From Bacteroidota bacterium (lineage in GTDB: Bacteria; Bacteroidota; Bacteroidia; Flavobacteriales; Weeksellaceae), in assembly GCA_023420435.1 (NCBI GenBank), contig JAEZWE010000083.1:1-8744 (forward strand): 8,744 nucleotides of DNA, written 5' to 3'. Positions 1-5,884 of this stretch are shown one piece after another. The notes beneath the pieces were generated by a model. That model ran no database searches. It saw only the letters and a program-made list of their open reading frames with translations, and was not told the DNA's origin. The translations under genes were made by a program, and so were the position numbers. Each line of letters begins with the position of its first letter. Positions within the stretch are counted from its first letter, which is position 1.

Positions 1-2109
1 TCTTGCTACAGCTTGGTGAACTAAGTTTCCGGCAGCATCCGCAATTCGGATATTCGTTTTCATTGCCAAACCTTTTATCGTTACTTTTCCTCTGAAATTT
101 GCAGTAACCACAGGATTCGGATATACCAAAACATCACCAAAAGTATCCTGAACATCCGCAACATCACCTTGGTAAACCACAATACCGTCTAAGGTAACGA
201 AATATACTTTTCCTGTTTTTCTATCCACTTTAATATCCGTAATGCTATTGGAAGGAATAGGCGAATTTTCTTTAGTGAAATGTTTTAACGTCTGTTGTCC
301 ATCAGGACTTAAATAATAAGCACCACCTCCATCTACGGAAACCCATTTTCTATTTCCGGAATCCACTTCAATTTGTAAAATATAATTATCTCTGAAAAGT
401 TCTTCCGCAATTCCTTTTTGCTCAATAATTACTGCTTCTGCTTGCGGATTAGGATCATTAATTGCAGAAAAAGGATCACTTAAAATTCTTAAACCAATTC
501 TGGTTCCTATCCATAAATCATCATCTTTATCAAAAGCCATTGATACAACACCATTTGCAGGAAGCCCGTTATCCGTTCTTAAAATTTTTGTTGGAGCAGA
601 AGTGTTTGAAGGATTGTTATCGTATTGTCTCATGATTAATCCGCCATCTCCATTAAAAGGCGCAGGAATTAGCAAAAGTCCGTCTTTAGTAATCGGTTTT
701 TGGGAACCACCTGCAGCGAAAACAGGAATCAAATCAAAATCATCTATGGAAGGATTGTAAACATAATATCCAGTTCTTAAAGGCGAATTTTCAATGGCAG
801 AAGCGGCAACAATTAAATTATTGTTTTCATCGAATACAATTCCTGTTTGTCGGTTATAATAAGGGTTGGAATCTGCGTTTTTATAAACTTTTTTGAAAAC
901 ACCGTTTTCCATCTTATAAATTCCTTTTTCACCTCCTGTAAAAACATGATTGGCAAAATAAATTTCTGAAGGTTTTGCAGGATTTATTTCAACATCAACA
1001 ACGTTAAATAAAATAGGATTATCGATAAAATATTCAGGGTAATTCCATTTCATTCCGTCAAAATGATAATATCCGAGATCCCGGTTAGAAGGCCCTGTGA
1101 TTAAACCACCACCAGTAGAAACCACCAATTGATCATTCAGAATAGACATTTTATAAGAAATGTTATTATAAGGACCATCCGGTTTTATAATATTATTTCC
1201 CGCATCTTTTAAACCGGATAATTTGGTTCCTCCGTAGATAGTTCCGTTGATTAAGTTCGCTGTATTACAACTTTCACCAAGAGTAATATTACTCAATACA
1301 TTTCCTGAAGTTGTTAAGGTATAAATTCTTTCTTTATCGGTTACAATGATGTTTTGGGAATTCACCACCACATCCTGAATTTCTAAAAATCCTTCCGTTA
1401 CAGGGCTGAAACTTCCTGAATTTTCAATATAAACCGTGCTTGTAGTAGCAACTGCAAGAACAGTTTCTGAATCAGCTTGTTTTAACGCACCGGTTAAAGG
1501 TGTAGCCCAAGTTGAAAAAACCGGGAAAGTAACGTCTATTTCGTGAGATTTTAAGCCAATATCTGTAGAAGCATACACTTTATTATTAATAATGGTTGCT
1601 TCGTTGGAAGCCGTATAACTGCCACCATTTACAAAAAAACAGGAAAGAGAAAACTCTTTATTATTTAAATTAAAAATAGAAACGCCATAATCTACAGAAA
1701 TTACCGCTTTATCTCCGGAAATGGAAATGTGGTTTATCTTTTTATCTCCGTTAAAACCTTGTGCAATAGGAATATCCACCACTAAAGTAATTCCATTAGG
1801 AGTTACCACATCCATGGAACCATTTTGATAACCCACCAAACCTATTTTTGTTTCAGGATTGTAATCGAATGCGGAAATTTTTACTTCGTGCAAACCATTA
1901 GTTTTGGAAAGTTTGGTAATTTCTCCTGAAGAAATTTGGTAGAAAAAAATGCCGTTTTCAGTAGCGCATATTATTCTGCCGTGGTCTTCTTTTACGGTTA
2001 AAACATTATTGTAGGAAAATAAATCGGTCCATTTTTTAGAAGTAATGTTTTGTGCAGAAATGGTAATACTAATGAAGAATATTGTGGTGAAAAGTAATAT
2101 TTTTTTCAT
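1..2109 (-). CDS. porZ: PorZ-like T9SS attachment-complex protein, 3' end outside window
   Basis: The frame is open for 703 codons from the ATG at 2109 to the window edge. Residues 1-19 form a Sec signal peptide (lysines, hydrophobic core, cleavage likely at ISA|QN). The body is beta-rich with propeller-type repeats: an N-terminal stretch starting WTDLFSYNNV, and a two-component-regulator propeller repeat with LWIGTRIGL at about 532-540. From about residue 655 a type IX C-terminal domain begins (VYPNPV near 662-667). This order (signal peptide, propellers, type A-like C-terminal domain) is that of PorZ. In Porphyromonas PorZ is about 776 residues long and works with PorU, PorV and PorQ at the cell surface, where T9SS cargo has its C-terminal signal removed and is attached. 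By that length roughly 40-80 residues are missing here. It is the last visible gene of a three-gene minus-strand operon, 4 bases after the metallophosphatase stop. An ordinary T9SS-secreted propeller protein is the main alternative, but the family look favours PorZ. Confidence 0.8.
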   Translation of the reverse strand, partial: MKKILLFTTIFFISITISAQNITSKKWTDLFSYNNVLTVKEDHGRIICATENGIFFYQISSGEITKLSKTNGLHEVKISAFDYNPETKIGLVGYQNGSMDVVTPNGITLVVDIPIAQGFNGDKKINHISISGDKAVISVDYGVSIFNLNNKEFSLSCFFVNGGSYTASNEATIINNKVYASTDIGLKSHEIDVTFPVFSTWATPLTGALKQADSETVLAVATTSTVYIENSGSFSPVTEGFLEIQDVVVNSQNIIVTDKERIYTLTTSGNVLSNITLGESCNTANLINGTIYGGTKLSGLKDAGNNIIKPDGPYNNISYKMSILNDQLVVSTGGGLITGPSNRDLGYYHFDGMKWNYPEYFIDNPILFNVVDVEINPAKPSEIYFANHVFTGGEKGIYKMENGVFKKVYKNADSNPYYNRQTGIVFDENNNLIVAASAIENSPLRTGYYVYNPSIDDFDLIPVFAAGGSQKPITKDGLLLIPAPFNGDGGLIMRQYDNNPSNTSAPTKILRTDNGLPANGVVSMAFDKDDDLWIGTRIGLRILSDPFSAINDPNPQAEAVIIEQKGIAEELFRDNYILQIEVDSGNRKWVSVDGGGAYYLSPDGQQTLKHFTKENSPIPSNSITDIKVDRKTGKVYFVTLDGIVVYQGDVADVQDTFGDVLVYPNPVVTANFRGKVTIKGLAMKTNIRIADAAGNLVHQAVAR

Positions 2110-2113
2110 ATTT

Positions 2114-3061
2114 CTAAGCTAAAATTCGGTCGTTAATCATTTGGTTGTTCCAAGTTACTTTGCTGATGTTTTTTAATGCATCAAAATAAAAATCGAGACG
2201 TCCCAATAAAAGTCCGGCCCATCCAACTTGGTTTATTAAAACGTTTTTATTGGCTCTGTTAGTATATTGTTGAGGTTCCGGCAAAAAAGTGTGGGTATGT
2301 CCGCCTAAAATTAAGTCTATATTTTCGGTTTTTGATGATAATTCCACATCGGAAATCTTTTTTTCTCCATCATATTTATATCCTAAATGAGACAAGCAAA
2401 TCACCAAATCACATTTTTTTTCATTTTTCAAAAAATGGGAATAATGCTGTGCTATTTCTACAGGATCAATATATTGTGTTTCTTGATATTGTTTCTTTCC
2501 CACTAAACCATCCAACTGAATTCCAATCCCAAAAATTCCTATTTTAATTCCGTTTTTATTGAAAATCCGATAAGATTCTGTTTTGCCCTCTAAAATAGTA
2601 TTTTTAAAATCATAATTGGAGCAAATAAATGGAAATTTTGCATTGGGCAATACTTTCAGAAATCCTTCCAAACCATTATCGAAATCATGATTTCCCATTG
2701 TAGAAGCATCATAACCCATCATCGACATCAGTTTGAATTCCAGCTCGCCACCGAAAAGATTAAAATAAGGAGTTCCCTGAAAAATATCTCCGGAATCCAG
2801 CAGTAAAACATTTTTCTCCTGTTTTCGGATTTCTTTAATTAAATGGGCTCTTCTCGCAAAACCGCCCTGGTTTGGATTTTTTGTATAAGAACTGTCGAAA
2901 GGTTCAATACGGCTGTGCTGATCGTTCGTATGAAGTATCGTAATTTTTTTTGTGGAATGATCGTCAACAAAATCCAAATTTTTAGCAAAAAGAAGATTGG
3001 GAGCCAATGTTGCGGCAACACTTCCAGCTCCGGCCAATTTTAGAAATTCTTTTCTTTTCAT
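2114..3061 (-). CDS. 5'-nucleotidase-type metallophosphatase (catalytic half)
   Basis: A 315-residue calcineurin-like phosphoesterase equal to the N-terminal catalytic domain of UshA-type 5'-nucleotidase/UDP-sugar hydrolase. All metal-site motifs are visible: HTNDQH (D47, H49), DSGD (D92), GNHDFD (N124, H125), SHLG (H225) and GGHTH (H255, H257). They should hold a two-metal centre that hydrolyses nucleotides or related phosphate esters in the periplasm. Residues 1-26 are an export signal resembling a Tat signal (KRKEFLK then an Ala/Gly/Leu core, ending LLFA), but with KR in place of the usual RR, so Tat use is uncertain. The protein stops after the catalytic domain: the substrate-binding C-terminal domain of full-length nucleotidases is missing and is encoded by the gene directly upstream. 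The start is firm, because the ATG touches that gene's TAA and begins the signal peptide. Confidence 0.9.
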   Translation of the reverse strand: MKRKEFLKLAGAGSVAATLAPNLLFAKNLDFVDDHSTKKITILHTNDQHSRIEPFDSSYTKNPNQGGFARRAHLIKEIRKQEKNVLLLDSGDIFQGTPYFNLFGGELEFKLMSMMGYDASTMGNHDFDNGLEGFLKVLPNAKFPFICSNYDFKNTILEGKTESYRIFNKNGIKIGIFGIGIQLDGLVGKKQYQETQYIDPVEIAQHYSHFLKNEKKCDLVICLSHLGYKYDGEKKISDVELSSKTENIDLILGGHTHTFLPEPQQYTNRANKNVLINQVGWAGLLLGRLDFYFDALKNISKVTWNNQMINDRILA

Positions 3062-3823
3062 TTATTTGGAATTTTTCTGACGGTTAAAAATTAAACGAAC
3101 ATCATTGGGAGGGATAATTTCCGGATTTTTTCGAAATTTTTCAACATATAAATCCCGAAGTTTTATCCCTGTAGAAATCATTTCGCCGCTGGCAAAAAAC
3201 TTCATATTGTCGCCACCCAGAGCTAAATAATCTGAAGTAGCAATGTAATAGTTTTTAGAATTTTCGATAGAAGAATTGTCTATCAATGCCTGAACAATTT
3301 TACCTTCAGAAGTTTCTATTTTTAATTTTGAAACCGGATTGTTTTTTTGTGTTTCAAGGTAGTAATTGAACAATTTCTGCATATCAGCACCTTTCATTTT
3401 CACAATTACCAATTCATTTTCAAAAGGCATCACTTCATAAATATGTTTCAGTAAAATATCACCTTTTCCTATCGTAGATCTTATTCCGCCAATATTAATA
3501 ACAGCGGCGTCAATTTTTGGAATTTTGTTTTTTGAAGCCCAATCTACCGCGCCTTCATAAGTATAATCTGCCAATAAATTTCCAAGATTAGAGTTGTCAC
3601 CTTGTTTGTTAAGATCAAAATTAGTGTACGAAATCTTTGCATTCATCTGGGATTCCAAAGATTTCTTGTAGGGAGAAATCATCATTTCCGCTTCGCGATC
3701 TGAAGTCAAATTGCTCGCAATACTGATGTTTTTCTGGGTTTGAACAGCGGTTACATTTAAAGGCGTTTTACAAGAGGTAAAAACAAAAAATGCTAAACTG
3801 TAAAACAAAATTTTTGGCTTCAT
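3062..3823 (-). CDS. 5'-nucleotidase C-terminal domain lipoprotein
   Basis: A 253-residue protein made almost wholly of the 5'-nucleotidase C-terminal (substrate-binding) domain. Visible motifs are NLGNLLADYTYEGA (79-92), the NIGGIR loop (110-115) that in this family contacts the substrate phosphate/ribose, VMPFENEL (131-138), and YLALGGDNM near 199-207, which holds the base-stacking region. The first 18 residues are a lipoprotein signal with lipobox FTSC, so Cys18 would be lipidated. The residues after it (KTPLN) lack the acidic run used by Bacteroidota to send lipoproteins to the cell surface, so a periplasm-facing location is likely. It is the first gene of the minus-strand operon, and its TAA is directly followed by the ATG of the metallophosphatase. 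I infer that the two proteins together form one working nucleotidase; alone, this one has no metal site. No other role is evident. Confidence 0.88.
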   Translation of the reverse strand: MKPKILFYSLAFFVFTSCKTPLNVTAVQTQKNISIASNLTSDREAEMMISPYKKSLESQMNAKISYTNFDLNKQGDNSNLGNLLADYTYEGAVDWASKNKIPKIDAAVINIGGIRSTIGKGDILLKHIYEVMPFENELVIVKMKGADMQKLFNYYLETQKNNPVSKLKIETSEGKIVQALIDNSSIENSKNYYIATSDYLALGGDNMKFFASGEMISTGIKLRDLYVEKFRKNPEIIPPNDVRLIFNRQKNSK

Positions 3824-3844
3824 TTAAAAATTTTATTGTCTTTA

Positions 3845-3852
3845 CAAATATA
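3845..3852 (-). promoter_or_regulatory. -7 element for the nucleotidase/porZ operon
   Basis: Read on the minus strand this is TATATTTG, an exact match to the Bacteroidota -7 consensus TAnnTTTG. It lies 21 bases before the ATG at 3823, which would give a 5' leader of about 12-17 bases. I found no TTG at the expected -33 distance, so the promoter is incomplete by sequence. It is the only good candidate in the 110-base divergent gap for this strand. Confidence 0.45.
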
Positions 3853-3907
3853 GAGATATGGATAGATATTATTGCTTTTTTGGTGAAAATTATTCCTTTA
3901 AAAAATG

Positions 3908-3915
3908 TAAATTTG
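3908..3915 (+). promoter_or_regulatory. -7 element for dapA
   Basis: TAAATTTG is an exact match to TAnnTTTG, 18 bases before the dapA ATG at 3934. The nearest upstream TTTG (3879-3882) is 25 bases away, slightly more than the usual 17-23, so the -33 part is weak. A transcript starting near 3920 would exclude the in-frame upstream ATG at 3916, which supports the start chosen for dapA. Confidence 0.45.
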
Positions 3916-3933
3916 ATGCTTAAATTTTTACAC

Positions 3934-4806
3934 ATGGCAAACTTGAAAGGAGTAGGTGTAGCGTTAATTACACCTTTTAATGAAGATTTATCTGTAGATT
4001 TTGATTCTTTAACCAAACTTATTGAATTCAATATCGAAAACGGAACTCATTTTTTAGTGGTTTTAGGAACTACCGCAGAAGCAGCAACACTTTCAAAAGA
4101 AGAAAAACAGCAGGTTATTACCCATATTATAAAAGTGAATAACGGAAGGCTTCCGTTAGTTTTGGGAATCGGAGGAAATAACACCTATGAAGTAAAAAAA
4201 CAAATTGAAGAAGCTGATCTTACTTCTTTTACAGCTATTCTTTCTGTTTCTCCTTATTACAATAAACCTAATCAGGAGGGGCTTTATCAGCATTATAAAG
4301 TTTTGGCTTCCACAGGAAAACAAATTATCATTTACAATGTTCCGTCCAGAACAGGACAAAATATTGAAGCTTCCACCACATTACGTTTGGCGAACGAATT
4401 TCCGAATTTGTTTATGATTAAAGAAGCGGCGCCCAACATTTTACAATATTTTGATATCGTAAGAAATAAACCGGCCAACTTTTCTTTGGTTTCAGGAGAT
4501 GATGAATACACTTTACCGGTAACTTTGGCTGGTGGAGATGGTGTAATTTCGGTGATTGGACAAGCGTACCCTAAAGAATTTTCTACCATGGTGCAATTGG
4601 CTTTTGACGGAAAGGTGAAAGAAGCCTACGAAATCCATAATAAATTGGTGGAAATTACCCGTTTAATTTTCGCAGAAGGAAATCCTTGTGGGATAAAAAC
4701 GGTTCTGGCAGAAATGGGAATTATTAAAAATTATTTGAGATTGCCTTTAGTAGTGGCTTCAGAAGGTTTGCAAACTAAAATTAAAGCAGAAATGATGAAA
4801 ATTTAA
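3934..4806 (+). CDS. dapA: 4-hydroxy-tetrahydrodipicolinate synthase
   Basis: A 290-residue cytoplasmic TIM-barrel aldolase that condenses pyruvate with aspartate semialdehyde, the first dedicated step towards diaminopimelate (peptidoglycan) and lysine. Visible motifs are GVALITPF at 8-15; GTTAEAATL at 45-53 (Thr46/Thr47 of the proton relay); SPYYNKPNQEGLYQHY at 106-121 (Tyr109); YNVPSRTG at 134-141 (Tyr134 of the triad, Arg139 that binds the second substrate); the Schiff-base Lys163 in IKEA; SGDD at 187-190; and EGNPCGIK at 248-255. The length is normal for the family. The frame runs open to 3790, but MANLKGVGVALITPF is the usual family start, and the longer form would overlap the divergent lipoprotein gene and its promoter region. 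One small oddity is GTTAE where many enzymes have GTTGE. It is transcribed alone and closed by the terminator at 4832-4864. Confidence 0.96.
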   Translation: MANLKGVGVALITPFNEDLSVDFDSLTKLIEFNIENGTHFLVVLGTTAEAATLSKEEKQQVITHIIKVNNGRLPLVLGIGGNNTYEVKKQIEEADLTSFTAILSVSPYYNKPNQEGLYQHYKVLASTGKQIIIYNVPSRTGQNIEASTTLRLANEFPNLFMIKEAAPNILQYFDIVRNKPANFSLVSGDDEYTLPVTLAGGDGVISVIGQAYPKEFSTMVQLAFDGKVKEAYEIHNKLVEITRLIFAEGNPCGIKTVLAEMGIIKNYLRLPLVVASEGLQTKIKAEMMKI

Positions 4807-4831
4807 TTATTCAATAAAATAACAATTATTT

Positions 4832-4864
4832 AAAATGAAACACTGAAAAGGGTTTCATTTTTTT
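4832..4864 (+). terminator. Rho-independent terminator after dapA
   Basis: AAATGAAAC (4833-4841) pairs perfectly with GTTTCATTT (4852-4860) around a 10-base loop, and the flanking A/T bases (4832, 4861) extend the stem. The 3' arm runs into a seven-base T tract ending at 4864. It begins 25 bases after the dapA stop and separates dapA from the acetyltransferase gene. Confidence 0.82.
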
Positions 4865-4865
4865 G

Positions 4866-4873
4866 TAATTTTG
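4866..4873 (+). promoter_or_regulatory. -7-like element abutting the acetyltransferase start
   Basis: TAATTTTG matches TAnnTTTG exactly and sits between the dapA terminator and the ATG at 4877, leaving only 3 bases. If it is used, transcription would begin at or very near the start codon. No TTG lies at the right -33 distance; that region is occupied by the terminator stem. Confidence 0.35.
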
Positions 4874-4876
4874 AAT

Positions 4877-5368
4877 ATGGAATTTTTTTTAGTATCCGAA
4901 AATCAGGTGGAACAAATCCGCAAATTAGCCAGAGCTTCTTGGTTGGATGCTTATGCAGAAATTTTATCTCCCGAACAAATTGAATATATGTTGAAAACCA
5001 TGTATTCCCAAAAAGAAATTCTGAATCATATTAAAAATCCAAACTATCAATATTATTTTTTGGAAGTAGAAAAGCATAAAATTGGTTTTATCGGTTTTGA
5101 GTATCATTATGAAAAAAAAACCACCAAACTTCACCGTTTATATCTTTTGCCGGAATCCCAAGGAAATGGTTATGGCAAAATCGCCCTCAATTTTCTTAAA
5201 GACAAAGTTTTGGAAAATGAAGATAATAGAATTATCCTCAATGTCAACAAAAACAATGGAGCACAGAAAATGTATGAAAAACAGGGCTTTGAAATTTATG
5301 ATGAAGGAATGTTCGATATTGATAATGGCTTTTTTATGGATGATTATTTGATGGAATTCAATTTTTGA
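4877..5368 (+). CDS. GNAT-family N-acetyltransferase
   Basis: A 163-residue single-domain GNAT enzyme that would move an acetyl group from acetyl-CoA to an amine; the substrate cannot be read from the sequence. The acetyl-CoA site is clear: beta strand LHRLYLLPES (85-94) followed by the pyrophosphate loop QGNGYG (95-100) and helix KIALNFL. The later motif NVNKNNGAQKMYEKQGF (122-138), with the Asn and Tyr typical of GNAT motif B, is also present. The N-terminal part (RASWLDAYAEILSPEQIEYML) resembles PaiA-like polyamine acetyltransferases, but this is only a general likeness. ATG 4877 is preferred over the in-frame TTG at 4871, because that TTG lies inside a -7-like element. It stands alone between the dapA terminator and the next small gene. 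No clear terminator follows it, so read-through into the small gene is possible. Confidence 0.88.
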   Translation: MEFFLVSENQVEQIRKLARASWLDAYAEILSPEQIEYMLKTMYSQKEILNHIKNPNYQYYFLEVEKHKIGFIGFEYHYEKKTTKLHRLYLLPESQGNGYGKIALNFLKDKVLENEDNRIILNVNKNNGAQKMYEKQGFEIYDEGMFDIDNGFFMDDYLMEFNF

Positions 5369-5464
5369 TAATTATATAAAAACGAAAACAAATTCTGTAA
5401 AATAAAAAAAGAGTAAAGACTGCAATTTTGTGAAGCAGTGAATTCAAAAAAACTAAAAATAAAC

Positions 5465-5725
5465 ATGAACAGGCTCGATTTTTTTGAAGATTATTTTTTA
5501 AACCTTTACAGGAAATTTGGAATTTCTTGTCTTAAATATCACGAAAACAGTTTGGTGTTAGAAGAAAAATGTATACGGAATATGGTTTTTGCGTCCGATG
5601 ATTTTAATTCAGAATACACTACTTTGCAACATCACTGCAAATGTGTTTACGAAAAACTGAAGCGTGGATTTTCATTGAAAATTAAGCAGGATATGAACGA
5701 TAACTGCTACGTTTTCCTAAAATAA
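5465..5725 (+). CDS. Unidentified 86-residue Cys/His-rich protein
   Basis: I do not recognise this protein. From ATG 5465 it has 86 residues, no signal peptide and no membrane segment, so it is probably cytoplasmic. It has an aromatic N-terminus (MNRLDFFEDYFLNLYRKFG), then five cysteines (22, 36, 58, 60, 81) and histidines 26, 56 and 57, including the compact motif HHCKC at 56-60. It ends with a basic segment (EKLKRGFSLKIKQ) and a beta-like tail. The Cys/His grouping could bind a metal or be redox active, but the spacing fits no motif I know. An in-frame GTG at 5438 would add nine residues; ATG is preferred. A weak -7-like CAATTTTG (5423-5430) lies upstream, and a GTAAAATA box at 5397-5404 matches the half-sites found before the AraC gene. 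It is followed by a strong terminator, so it is not in the signalling operon. Coding status is supported by the uninterrupted frame and isolated position only. Confidence 0.6.
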   Translation: MNRLDFFEDYFLNLYRKFGISCLKYHENSLVLEEKCIRNMVFASDDFNSEYTTLQHHCKCVYEKLKRGFSLKIKQDMNDNCYVFLK

Positions 5726-5761
5726 CATTTTTTTCATCATTATATTTTTTTATCATTTGAG

Positions 5762-5799
5762 GTAAATTCCTGTGATTTTTTACAGGAATTTGCTTTTTT
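5762..5799 (+). terminator. Rho-independent terminator after the 86-residue gene
   Basis: AAATTCCTGT (5764-5773) pairs perfectly with ACAGGAATTT (5782-5791). The pairs G5762-C5793 and T5763-G5792 extend the stem to 12, around an 8-base loop (5774-5781). Six T follow at 5794-5799. It ends transcription of the small gene and isolates the signalling operon downstream. Confidence 0.88.
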
Positions 5800-5812
5800 A
5801 TGAAAGATATTC

Positions 5813-5829
5813 TATTTTACAGTAAAATA
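5813..5829. promoter_or_regulatory. Perfect palindrome, possible upstream operator
   Basis: TATTTTACAGTAAAATA is a perfect 8+1+8 inverted repeat. It lies after the preceding terminator and upstream of the AraC-gene promoter, has no T tail, and its one-base centre is too small for an RNA hairpin loop. It therefore looks more like a protein-binding site than a terminator. Its half-site GTAAAATA resembles GTAAATAA in the second palindrome; the two centres are 25 bases apart. Confidence 0.45.
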
Positions 5830-5834
5830 AGATT

Positions 5835-5860
5835 TTGTAAATAATTTTTATTTACCTTTA
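5835..5860 (+). promoter_or_regulatory. Candidate promoter of the signalling operon
   Basis: TTG at 5835-5837 and TACCTTTA at 5853-5860 (TAnnTTTG with the last base changed) are separated by 15 bases, a little shorter than the usual Bacteroidota spacing. The -7-like element ends 24 bases before the ATG at 5885, giving a leader of about 17-20 bases. Confidence 0.4.
5837..5855. promoter_or_regulatory. Palindrome overlapping the AraC-gene promoter
   Basis: GTAAATAATTTTTATTTAC is a perfect 8+3+8 inverted repeat. Its left end overlaps the TTG at 5835-5837 and its right end overlaps the TACCTTTA element at 5853-5860, so a protein bound here would block or shape promoter access. That is the position expected for an operator, possibly for self-regulation by the AraC protein or for control by another dimeric regulator. 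Confidence 0.45.
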
Positions 5861-5884
5861 CCCATAACAACTTTATAAAAGTAT

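Noticed and set aside
2332..2547. Plus-strand frame of 71 codons inside the metallophosphatase gene
   Set aside because: It is antisense to a gene with complete catalytic motifs and has no recognisable protein features.
2839..3043. Short frames on both strands within the metallophosphatase 5' region
   Set aside because: They are shadows of the real frame, which carries the signal peptide and the first metal motif.
3790..3933. N-terminal extension of dapA from the upstream in-frame ATG codons at 3790 or 3916
   Set aside because: DapA proteins start at MxxLKGVGVALITPF; the extension would run over the divergent gene's start and both -7-like elements.
3768..4031. Open frame of 87 codons on the minus strand opposite the start of dapA
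   Set aside because: It overlaps the start of the lipoprotein gene and the coding strand of dapA, shows no family motif, and its sequence reads as the complement of real coding DNA.
4156..4589. Antisense and out-of-frame open stretches within dapA
   Set aside because: The dapA frame is complete with all active-site motifs; these alternatives have no start signals or motifs.
5082..5351. Out-of-frame 89-codon frame within the acetyltransferase gene
   Set aside because: The acetyl-CoA binding motif and length belong to the main frame; this one is a low-complexity Lys/Met-rich shadow.
5419..5439. ACTGC/GCAGT inverted repeat before the 86-residue gene
   Set aside because: Arms of only 5 bases with an 11-base loop and no T tract; too weak to call a terminator or operator.
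5369..5464. Possible terminator after the acetyltransferase gene
   Set aside because: Only an A/T-only TTTTT...AAAAA pairing is present, with no stable stem.
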